DNA of 64,000 nt from Paraphoma chrysanthemicola (lineage: Eukaryota; Ascomycota; Dothideomycetes; Pleosporales; Phaeosphaeriaceae): NCBI GenBank assembly GCA_020744225.1, contig JAGMWG010000006.1:1302001-1366000 (forward strand), in the 5' to 3' direction. Shown piece by piece: positions 32,617 through 43,088 of the stretch (positions are counted from its first letter, which is position 1; each line of letters begins with the position of its first letter). The notes under the pieces were generated by a model. That model did not search any database. It had not been told where the DNA came from and saw only the letters and a list, made by a program, of their open reading frames with translations. The position numbers were made by a program, and so were the translations under genes.

Positions 32617-35600
32617 ATGGCGAAGACCGAGAAGGTCGATCCCGTTTGGGATAATCTCGATAGGTAAGCAAAGCGACTGCTCGCATCGACACTTTGCGCA
32701 ATGTGACCAACGGCCCGGCTAACGTTGCCATGATGCAGAGCTATGGTGGGTCATAGCCACGGAAGTGCTGCAAATGGAATAGCTAATGCAAGTCTGCAAA
32801 GGGTCAATTGTTCATGATGGGCTTCGATGGGACGTCGGTTACTCCACACATCAAAGAGCTGATCGAGAAACACCATGTCGGCAATCTACTGCTGACCGCT
32901 AAAAATCTAAAATGTGAGATATACATGTCTCATGCATGCTAGCAAAATGTTTCACAAACGTGGCTAATTGTATCCAGCGGCCGAGGATACCACGAAACTA
33001 TGCTTTGAACTCCAGAAAATAGCCCATGATGCCGGCCATCCAGTGCCTCTGGCGATCGGAATCGATCAGGAGAATGGCGGCGTTAACAGTCTTTTCGATG
33101 AGATTTACATCCGCCAATACCCGAGCAATATGGGGATGGCTGCGACAGGATCAACTGACTTGGCGTTCGAAGTAGCCAAAGCGACCGCTCAAGAGATTTC
33201 TGCGTGTGGCATAAATTGGATCTTCGGACCATGTCTTGACGTACTCACAAATGCTCGCAATCAACCGCTCGGCGTAAGGACTGCCGGTGACGATCCGCAA
33301 GAGGTATCCGCATTTGGCTGTGCCTTCATGCAGGGTTACAAAGAAGCTGGAGTCGTCACACTGGGCAAACACTTTCCATCATATGGCAATCTCGAATTTC
33401 TGGGATCAACACTTGATGTGCCGATTATCACGGAGTCCTTGGAGCAGCTCAGCTTAAGTGCTCTTGTTCCCTTCAGGAAAGCAATCGAGCAAGGTCTCGA
33501 TTCCATGATGGTAGGCGGCTGCGCAATGTCTTCAGCTGGTCTGAACGCAATGCACGCGTGTCTGTCCGAGCAAGTCGTGGATGAGCTTCTCCGATCTGAT
33601 CTGAAGTTTGATGGAGTGGTCGTGTCAGAATGCCTCGAAATGGACGCCCTCAGCCACAATATTGGCGTAGGTGGTGGTACCGTCATGGCGGTCAATGCTG
33701 GATGTGATGTTGTCCTTCTTTGTCGCTCCTTCTCACTTCAACAGGAAGGACTAAAAGGATTGAAGACTGGAGTTGAGAGTGAGATGGTGTCCAAAGAACG
33801 GATCTACAATTCTCTGCGGCGTGTTCTGGCCATGAAGGCCAAGTGTACGTCCTGGGAGAAAGCGCTGAACCCGCCCGGACTTGACTACCTCGAAACCTTA
33901 CAGCCATCGCACACAGCACTATCAACAAAGGCGTACAACAGCTCAATATCAGTGGTGCGCGACAAGAACAGACTTCTTCCGCTCACCAACATCCTCGAAA
34001 GTGAGGAGGAGCTTCTTCTGCTCACGCCTCTTGTGAAGCCCCTGGCTGCATCTGCAGCATCGCGAGCTTTATCAGACGTGGCCACTGCGAATGCACATTC
34101 ACCAGAACCTGCAGCTTGGGAGCGAAGTGCGTCTGTCATGAGTGGAGAAAGAGTCTTCAGAGAATTAGGCAGATCACTGGCCCGGCAGCGAAACGGCAGA
34201 GTACTGCACACTTCCTACACCGCGAATGGTGTCCGACCAGTCCATGAGAATCTCATCAATCGAGCAAGCGCAATAATAGTCGTCACTGCAGATGCGAACC
34301 GAAACCTCTACCAGCATGGATTTACAAAGCATGTCTCCATGATTTGTAACATGCAGTACACGACCGGTGGGGAGCGGCGAGAAAAGCCACTTATAGTAGT
34401 CGCTGTCAGCTCTCCATACGATTTCGCCATGGACACCTCTATTGGAACATATATATGTAAGTAAGATCGGGTACGGTGTGGTCATTTGTTTCTTGGGCAC
34501 AGGCGACTGACGTCTCGCCACCCTGCCCTGGCGGATTAATGATGTCAACCATGATGCTACTAAAGCAAAACACCACTTTTACAACCTATTTCTGCATAAA
34601 ACACTGCTAAAAATAGCATAGGCACCTACGATTTCACAGAAACGGCTCTTAATTCTCTGGTGCGGGTTCTTTATGGTGAATTGTCGCCCACCGGCACACT
34701 GCCAGGAACCATTAGCAAAAGCCAAAAACTGCATCCTTCACGACAACATTGGCTCGTAGAAATATTCAACGAAGAAAGAGACGGGAATGCACTCGACACG
34801 CTCATTGCCGCAGTCATCGACAGCGCTCAGCCACAGCAGCGGTCAGAACTATCCAGTGCGACGTCAAGTTCCTTCATCCTGCACCATCCGGAAGTTGAGG
34901 AGTCACATTTCGTTGTCAGAAACAGCAGTACACAAGCCTTGTATGGCTTCTGCTCTACCTATTTCTTCAAGTCCACTGGCACCGGCGTGATTGGAGCGCT
35001 ATTTGTAGACCCTGGTAGGAGGAAATTATCCATCGGCCATTCCCTTCACAACCGAGCTATCCGGACGCTACTGCAGAAAGAAGGCATCAAACGCTTCCAG
35101 CTAGGCTCGCGCTTGCCCAGTATGTACTTAGGTATTCCTACAGGTCACGGATCCGAACGGAAACGCCTACGTTCCTGGTTCGCGAACCTCGGCTGGGGTG
35201 CAGCGCTTTCGCGACCTGTGTGCAACATGGTCGCCCGTAACTTGCAGACCTGGAGCCCACCGGATGGTATGGCGAAGAGCTTGACCAGTGCAGGATCGCA
35301 ATTCGATCTCGTGTATGGGTGGGACTATGCGGGGCCGATCCTTGATCACATCAAGACGAGTAACCGTCAAGGACTGGCCGAGGTGTATAAACTTGCCCTG
35401 TCAGATCCATCAGCGTGCGGCATTATCCGTGCAAAGAGACCTGAGGACGGCGCGTTAGTTGGTACAGTGGTTCTGTATAACCACCACTCTCGACTATCAG
35501 AATATATCCCGCCCCTCAAGGATCTGAACGAGGCGGCTGGAGGCATCTCGTCGCCCGTCATTTCACCTGGTGTAGGGGAGTATTCGACGTTATTGCAGGG

Positions 35601-35825
35601 TTTGATTCTGCTCGGTATGCGGCAGATCAAGGCACAAGGATGCAATGCTTGCTTGCTTGATTACGTGAGTCTCCTATTAACTCTATGATTGACCAAACCT
35701 AATATGCGTAGATGGATGGTGACGGTAATTTTGACGGCTTCACGTCAATGGGTTTCGATGTCATGCACAACTTTGAAGAAGTGAGCTGCGACGCTGCGAC
35801 ATGGACCATGATCCCGCCTGCGTAG
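32617..35825 (+). CDS. GH3 beta-N-acetylglucosaminidase-like protein fused to GNAT domains
   Basis: Likely releases GlcNAc from chitin fragments or glycoconjugates. Exons 32617-32663, 32739-32745 (7 bases), 32802-32913, 32978-34456, 34622-35664 and 35712-35825 give 933 aa. The GH3 barrel occupies residues about 15-370 (GQLFMMGFDGTSVTPHIKEL, IGIDQENGGVN, FGPCLDVLTNARNQPLGVRT, GKHFPSYGNLEF, VVSECLEMDALSH), then a linker region with SYTANGVRPVHENLINRAS. From about residue 600 two GNAT-like acetyltransferase segments follow; the first contains SHFVVRNSSTQALYGFCSTY and GALFVDPGRRKLSIGHSL. No signal peptide, so it probably acts inside the cell. The active-site motifs differ from bacterial NagZ (Glu where the nucleophile Asp is usual, no DSH-type loop). 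Known fungal relatives share this GH3-GNAT layout; the GNAT substrate is unknown. Confidence 0.92.
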
Positions 35826-36285
35826 ATGTTGTGTCTTGGGAGGCTTCTTTAGTATCTGGATACCCGCTGCTGGTTTGGGATGATATGTAATGGCAATGCT
35901 TCCTAGTACTGGTTTTTTCGGGCTTGGTCTTCTGGTGCATGCGCTCTGGGATGGTGTCACGACAATCCATGATGTTCGAATGTAATGACTTACACAACAT
36001 TCTTTACGCGCGCGATGAGTGACCTGCTAAGATAGTCTGATGGCTACGATGCCATATGCTTCTCTTCCGATCGAATGGCCACGTACTTGACATCCGCCCG
36101 AGGAGCTGGAGCGATATGAAAGATGGAGGCACGAAGCGCATCACGTGGGAAGGCAATTGTCTACCAGCACGTGATCAAATAGCTTGAGATGGCGCTCGAA
36201 CAGGTGTCTAATGGATGCTGAGAGACCATGACCTCGATTGATCAGATTGCTTCGTGAATCGTTACAATGTCCATACGCTCTTCAC
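35826..36285. other. Convergent intergenic spacer
   Basis: 460 bases between the tails of the GH3-GNAT and receptor genes. Contains no supported ORF and no repeat that I could see. Confidence 0.4.
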
Positions 36286-38004
36286 TTAACGCTGCCGACT
36301 TGAGCACTTGGCTGAATGTCCCAGGTTTGGTATCGCTGTCAGATCCTCCTCATACATATGTTCGATCCTCTTGCTGACCATTATATCCATACGCTCGCTA
36401 TCCATATTGTGCACTTGAACCAATTCAATTGAAGATCGTGTATCGTCAGTCGCTCTACTTGCCTCGCTTGGGGCTATCGGAGATCTGAAGGTCCCGGGCA
36501 CGCTATGGATGCCCTGCGCGGATTCTGTCCGCTTTGGTTCGCTGCGCGAGCGCGCTGAGAAATGATTCTTATGACCACTTGAGCGGATACTGCCGAGAAA
36601 TCCTCCTTTGGGACCATGCTCAAGTATTACGTCATCCGATACATGAACCCAGCTTGCCGGCTTGCGCCAAGAGTCCACGCCCGAAGGCGTGAGGTCCGTT
36701 GGTCGGGCGGGTGTGGTTGGTGTGTGGTAAGATAAGAACCTCTTCAATCTGGCGGGTACCATGTGGAACATCAGGACGCGTATGGCGGGCAGCGACAGGC
36801 ATAAGAATGCGGCTGCGAGCTCAAGTTCACTCCACCACGTCATAGATACATAGTCCCATGTGGGATCGATGGATCGTTTGAAGGTAAGGAGGCTCTTCAG
36901 TCGAATAAAAGTCGCAATCAAGCCAAACGATCCGACTCCAAACATGAGTGCAACGCCGACCTTGCGGTATGTTTTCATTTGGAGATTCCGAATCCAGAAG
37001 AGCGGTAAGACAAGTAGGATTACATCCTGGACGATGGAACATGCTGAGCTCGCATACGACAAGGCCTGGAGGTTCATACATGTTCCTTTGATGTCCTGGT
37101 TCCAAAAGGATGATACAGGTCTACAGACGAAGACGGTCACAAACCAGAGGATGGCGGTGTTGACGACGATGTAGCCGAGGACACCATATGCTACTCTTTT
37201 GAAGTGGGGTGCTGTGTGGAAAATCTGGATGTAGAAAAGGACGACTGAGACTTTGATCAGGCCGAGATTGATGGTGTACAGAGGCCATGCGAGCCAGACT
37301 ACAGCTTCTTTAGTAACCAAGACTCGGTAGCTATTGGGGCTTGCGTACGCACAGTAGAGAAGAATCTTCCTAAGAGCTCCGTGTTCCAGATTCCATGTAT
37401 GATCTGCAAACCCCAACTTGGCTGCTACATAGTGTTAGCATTGCGTGAGTCTATGACGTCTCCAATCCCCATACCGGCACAGATGAGCGCAACTGGCACT
37501 CCCACCAGGAGACAATTGAAGATGGCTGTGTAATCGTCGTTGGACCATCTCCTCCCAGCCCATTTGCCAGCCAGCCGCAGAATGAGGAAGAGAACGATCA
37601 AGGAGTAGACTATCAGAACATGGATGAAAAATTTGCCACTATTAGACTCCGTAGAGAGATTGCAGATGTTCCTTTGCACCCGGAGGGTGTTCAGTGTATC
37701 GTACATTGTACAATTGGCGAGCATGCAGTCCGCTAACGCGTGTCGGAGGCCGTTGTTGGTGCATAGACAGCTGACGTCTGACAATGAGCAGCCAAATGCT
37801 GGCATGGCATTCCCGATGCATGAGACCTACATAAATGTAGTCAGTCTCGCTATACGATACCTACCCTTACACTGTCATACTTACTCCACATTGTGGCAAA
37901 TCGTTTACCCCAAGGTTTGTCATTGTCCTAGTGGATCGGAGTGCCGTAGCTTTGGCGTACGAAAGTAGGCATGCGATGCCGAGTAAAAGCCAGCGACTCA
38001 GCAT
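36286..38004 (-). CDS. CFEM-domain Pth11-like seven-helix receptor
   Basis: Predicted plasma-membrane G-protein-coupled receptor. Exons 38004-37885, 37826-37475 and 37424-36286 give 536 aa. Residues 1-20 (MLSRWLLLGIACLLSYAKAT) are a signal peptide. Residues about 37-97 form a CFEM domain with all eight Cys (QCG, SC, FGCSLSDVSCLC, ADC, ANC, ICN); the Asp in CSLSDVSCLC is the position that binds haem iron in some CFEM proteins. Seven hydrophobic helices follow, starting FFIHVLIVYSLIVLFLILRL, with later ones at VAYGVLGYIVVNTAILWFVT, IVQDVILLVLPLFWIRNL and ELELAAAFLCLSLPAIRVLM. The cytosolic tail of about 150 residues is Ser/Arg-rich. Intron 2 (37474-37425) has GTATGG, GCTAAC and TAG; a CAG three bases on is an alternative. 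Ligand unknown; it sits among GlcNAc genes. Confidence 0.88.
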
Positions 38005-41000
38005 GATAACTATGGAAAAGTGGAAGAACTGGCTACACAAGATAGAAGGCCCACAAGGCTGAAAAAGAGGAGCAAATCAATGGATTTGTGATCCTTATTA
38101 TGGCTTTCGCGTATGCCTTTTTACCGTCAATCAAGGCTGGAGCTTCAAGACGGCACCGTCCCCATAGAGCATTGACAATTGAGACTCTTCCAGACTAGAA
38201 TTAACCTTTCAGGGATCCTCCGTGCTTCATCATCCCGGACTTAACTTACTTTGCACAGCACTAACCCATGTTCCGCTACCCTCCTCCACCAAGAAGTGCG
38301 GGGATGAGAAAGCTTGGTCGGCATCAAAATGGGACAGCCACGGCAACGTGGCAAGCCGCACATTCCGCCTGGAGACGGGAACAATACGAGGCTGATCGAA
38401 CGCCCATGCTAAAACGCTATGTACAGGAAATTGCACGTTGCGCGATATTGTCATTGATGTACAGGACTGCAGGGCTGTGAAACAAGATGGTGGAACTCGA
38501 GGTGACGGAAGTAGTTCCTAGACCTCTGTTTCGACTACAATATCGAAAGCATTTGGCGAAGCCAGCCGGTCCAGCTATTCCAACTCCATGAGATCACCAA
38601 GAGGTACGTGTACTCTTGCTGAAAGCATGCAAGTTTGAACCAACTAGAGTGCTCGGATTTGGCAGTGGCTCGCTTTGCCAAAGCTAAAATAGGTTCAGGG
38701 GATGCTGGTCTAACGGGCTTGACGGGGCTGAGACACTTCTGCAAGAGATTGCTCGGCATTGACCATGGCTGTTGTGGTTGTGGTTCGCGTGCTCTCGCGA
38801 TCGGTAAGGGCAAAACACCTCCAGCTGAAAGCCTTTGTTGTGAGCTCTCTTACCACGTCAAAAGTAACACACCGCAATTATTCCAAACCTGAAACTCTGC
38901 TCTGAAACTGTCTAGCATATTCTCTCTGCTTGCGACGAGGATTGAAAAAAAAATCGTCCAGCTGTTGGTGGTTACAGTGTCGTGCCTCTGGCTCTAATTC
39001 CATGTTTCCGACGTACCAAGAAGCGTGGCTGGTCTTAGTGCCGTGGAATTGCGAAGCAGAGTGGTTTGCGTGCCTGGTCAGCGGAGCTGCATCCGTATCA
39101 CAGGGCTGGCGACCATGGCGACATGCAGCTGATTATTACAGGGATTGAGAGGGGTCAACTCTTGCCCGTGCATAGAAGCCTTCTGGTTGGCGGGGAATTT
39201 TCATAGACTTTCAGCAGCATTGCATACTCTCCATTCCAGTTTCAGAACTCTGGCTTCTATATCACAAGGAGTGGGAGAGATCGACTCTGCCCATACATGG
39301 AAGACTCCTCGATGGCGGGAAATCCCACGCGCTCTCAGCGGCAAGTCGAATCCCTGAATCCTTCTTGTAACATCATTGGGAGGCCATAGAATTACATAGC
39401 TTCATGTAGCCAATAGCTGGTCTCAGATTATTGGTAGTTGTAGCTGAAATTATCAGGGGCTGAGGCGTTTCTGCTGTTGTCAGCGTTTTGTTAGTCAGAG
39501 TTTGGTATAGAAGATGTCAGTGCGTAGGAAAAGGCCTTTGAATTGCGATGCAGGAACGTATCAGGCTGAGCGGAGGAGTGAAAGGTGCGTCGGCAGAACC
39601 ATCTCAAAGTGGAGACGGAAAAGCGGCCTTCAGACGGACTTTCGCATTAGCTCGTTCGTAACAACGACTTGGATGCACGTTGGCACGTCAAGGCGATCGA
39701 ATAGAGTGGAAATAAAGTTCAGCCATGGACGTAAGGTGAAAGAAATGGCGATCATTGTAGAAGCGATGTACAGGGTCTTCGTTGCAATTCGCGTACCCTG
39801 GATCGAATGTGGCCAATAAAAGCCCGATGATCGCGGGACTTGTACGATTGATTGGCCAAATACCTGGGCATGACACGAACTGCTTTGGTGTCCATGGAGA
39901 TGCCCACCCCCGCATTTTAGTTTAACGGCCACGCGCATGTTGGGTGCTTCGCAATCAGCCTTTCTCAGCTGTCGGGACTGAGTGCGCCAGCATCCCGGGC
40001 GGACCTAACTAAAGCACGGTCACGTGACGTACACACTAGTGCATGTTCTTGCCGACAAACCTAAAAACCACTCACCTCTCGACTTCAATAGATTACCACC
40101 GAAGAGCCTCGCATGTGTCTCAGCCATTAGTACAGTGTCAACTTGTGCTTGACGTCACAGCTAATATGTCCAGAGCCTACTTCTAAGGTTATTGGTTCGA
40201 GCAACTTTGCACGAGTCAATACTGCTGCCCTCACAGCGCAAAACATGGCACGGACACTACATGGAGATGTCCTTTGAAGGTCCCAAGCTTGCGCAGCATG
40301 ATCCGTAAAAGGGTCCTCGATGATGTAGTTCAGATGTGATTGATAATAGTTTTTGGGCTGTAGCTTCCAGGGTCACCACGCCTCCTGATGAAGAGCTAGA
40401 CAGGTTTCCGATGTTGGAGCATCTTTCGGTAGATAACTTTTAATCTGGACGCACATCTCTGGGCGGCAAGACGACACTCACGGGAGGTGCACGACTCTTC
40501 GAGCTCGTCATGGCATCCGATAGGCTGATAGCTCTCGCTCGATAGCTGAAGGCGGGCAGCACGACCAGCGTGCCACAACGTGCTGCTGCGCCCTCTGTGC
40601 TATTGAATCAATAGCGGAGGGATATGTCCAGCAGAGCCGCACCCCGTATTCTGCAGATCATGGAGGCGACGTCGGATTAAGGGTGCGGAATCGCCTCAAC
40701 TTGACTTATTTTTGGGAGAATTATGGGGCCCCTCGCTACGGAGGTGGAGGAACGAGCTGCGACTGGCTGGGCCGGCCGCTGAGGCTCGCTGATCAACGTC
40801 CGGCTTGTCTGTTCCAGAAGACCATCCGAAGACGCTCGTGCTCGCCGCTTCTTCTCTGTACAGTGAGAGCGAGGCGCGCCCGCGTACAATTGACTGTCGG
40901 CCGCCTGTCTCACAGCTTATCGTCGTCGGCCGCCTAATCTTTCCCAAGGGCGCCCCCCGCTGCCAGTGCGGGACCCTCTCAGTGTGCATCGCGCTCCCGT

Positions 41001-41384
41001 GGGCTTGGCAAGCGCCTGCATGTGATCGAATCCATCAGGAACCGCCGTCGCACAGCTGCAGTATTGCCAGTATTGCCTGGAGCGAAGGCCGCTGTCTGTC
41101 GAGCTGCCAGCGCCTGCTGCCCGCGCGTGTTGCACCTACAGCACAGCGTCGTCGAGTGTCACGGCTGACTGAGCGCGGCCGCTACGGAGTGCCTGGCTAC
41201 CGTACGTACGCCTCAGACGTCTCTCGCCCAGCCCGACTCCACAACCCCAGCGCTCCGACCTCCGCCCACGACTCGCTGCACTCCAACACTCCGCTACTCC
41301 ACCCCTCGACCGCGACTCCATCCGCCGAGCTGCGCGCATGCGCCTTCTCGTCGCCAGCCCGCCTTGCACCGCGCCAGACCGCCC
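38005..41384. other. Long intergenic region upstream of the Ndt80-type regulator
   Basis: About 3.4 kb without a supported gene. ORFs are short and mutually overlapping, with no motifs. It contains a diverged repeat pair at 39147-39343 and a run of nine A at about 38944. The 700 bases before 41385 are GC-rich and C-rich and probably form the promoter and a long leader of the regulator gene. Confidence 0.5.
39147..39343. repeat. Diverged direct repeat, two copies of about 72 bases
   Basis: Copy 1 at 39147-39219 and copy 2 at 39274-39343 align along their length at roughly 70 percent identity. Shared words include CAACTCT/CGACTCT, GCCC, CATAGAAG/CATGGAAG, TGGCGGG and TCAGCAGCA/TCAGCGGCA. Many differences are A/G or C/T transitions, as expected after repeat-induced point mutation, though base counts were not tested. 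Confidence 0.6.
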
Positions 41385-43088
41385 ATGGAAGGCTTCGACA
41401 CCATCACCATGTCGTGGGCCACGCCCATGCCCATGCAGACGCCCATGCAGACGGTGACGGGCCCTGAGGGCCACATGCAGATGCCCATGGTCAGCATCGA
41501 CCAGTACGACCAGCGCTCCGCCTTCGACGCCGAGACGTTCGCAGGGTAAGCGCACCGCCGCCCGCGCCTGCCTGCCCCGAGTCTGCTAACAGCGCGCAGG
41601 AGCGAAGACGCCTTCTCCACATACCACCTCCAGCACCCGCCCCCCAACCTGAAGCGCTTCTCCAGTGCCTACGAGGACCCCTTCTCCGATGTCCAGAGCG
41701 GCTACGAGCAGTCGATCCACCCCCACGAGCACAACAGCGTCCCGGAGAGCCCCAGCATCGACAGCAACAACAAGCTGCTGAGCTTCTCGCTCCCGAGCGT
41801 GCCATATGCCATCCTGAGCTATTCTATGCAGCGCCTGTCAATATCCATGTCCGCCCAACTGCATGGCATGTTCTTTCTCGCAGAATCGCCGTGGGCTACC
41901 GCGAGCGACGTGCAGGCGCCGCCGACTGAATTGACCTGCTACAGGAGGAACCTCTTCCAGATTACAGGCACAGTGACGCTACCGCGAAGCTTACAACTCC
42001 TCATGACAGATCAGGGCGACCAAATACCCATCCTTGGCACAGAGCTCACTATATCTGCAACTGAATCGCTCGAAGGCAACTCTGTCAAGATCATCTCCGT
42101 ACCTTGGAAAACACCGGCTACCAGCACTGCGCCTGTCGAGGACAAGACAGAGAAGGAGCCACCAACCTACCCGCTGGACCTGACTACAGGCCAAGATATG
42201 GATTCTGACTATGTCAACTTCCCAATAAGCTGGAAAAGACTGCAATTCCGGATAGCCACTGCGAACAACGGCCGCAGGAAAGAGCTGCAGCAACATTTTG
42301 TTGTACGTCTCAAAGTCGTGGCTACGCTTGCCACAGGTGCCAAGGTACCCATATGCGAAATTCAGTCAGGGGCGATTATCGTCAGAGGCCGCAGTCCTCG
42401 CAACTTCCAGTCGCGGAAGGACATGCCTATCAGCGGCGGAGCTGCGACAGCACGGAAGACACATCTGCCTCAGCAGCCCAGTAGAACACCCACGGGCGAT
42501 AGCCACCCAAACAACAATAACCAGAGCCAGAGCCAGAATCAGCAAAATCATGCACAGAACCAGACAGTTGCGACGTCGAAACCAATGGACATGCTGCAGA
42601 TGCCGTTCGACTTCAATGCCAACGACATGCCGATTTCCCCAGACTTTCTCGATTGGAAGGTACCGGGTGGCGCCATGACGGCCCTGCCACCAGACCCTCC
42701 ATCGTCCCAAATGCCCCATGCAACCCCATACGCTCAGTCGACCCCCGAGATCTCAAGGAGTGTGCCGCCGCCCCAGCGAACTTCGATAGCCCCGGTTACC
42801 CTCTCGCTCACTGACGATGAGCCAAAGAAAGTAGCGTCGCCCGGCGAAGGGATACGGAAGCGTGCTACCCCTGTACGACCACCATCTTTTTCCATAGGTG
42901 TCATTGGTAGTCCGGACGAGAGCGCGGATCTCCTATACGAATACTTCCCCTTGGGCTTGGATGACTGGATGCCACCGGTCGATGCCGTGTACAGACCGCA
43001 CGTTGTGCATCACACCAACCTGCCGCAGGATCCAAAAGCGCTCGCCGTGAAGAATCGATCAAAGCGGTACTTTTCGGATGCCTGGTGA
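41385..43088 (+). CDS. RON1: Ndt80/PhoG-type transcription factor, GlcNAc regulator (RON1-like)
   Basis: Exons 41385-41545 and 41600-43088 give 549 aa. The N terminus is Met/Pro/Gln-rich (MPMQTPMQTV repeats). Residues about 120-330 carry the Ndt80 immunoglobulin-fold DNA-binding domain: SYSMQRLSISMSAQLHGMFF, LTCYRRNLFQITGTVTLPR, then DYVNFPISWKRLQFRIATAN, NGRRKELQQHFVVRLKVVA and the signature SGAIIVRGRSPRNFQSRKDM. A disordered Gln/Asn/Pro-rich linker follows, and the C terminus contains EYFPLGLDDWMPPVDAVYRP, conserved-looking and a possible activation motif. The linked deacetylase, kinase, transporter and deaminase genes point to the RON1 class, which activates GlcNAc catabolism in Trichoderma and other filamentous fungi. 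The upstream in-frame region lacks an ATG before 41385. Confidence 0.92.

Noticed and set aside
40190..40215. Possible tRNA T-arm (GGTTCGAG)
   Set aside because: No matching acceptor stem, D-arm or anticodon arm could be built around it.
41136..41805. Several long ORFs antisense to the regulator gene start
   Set aside because: They are mirror frames of GC-rich sequence, rich in Arg, Gly and Cys, and conflict with the well-supported Ndt80-type gene.
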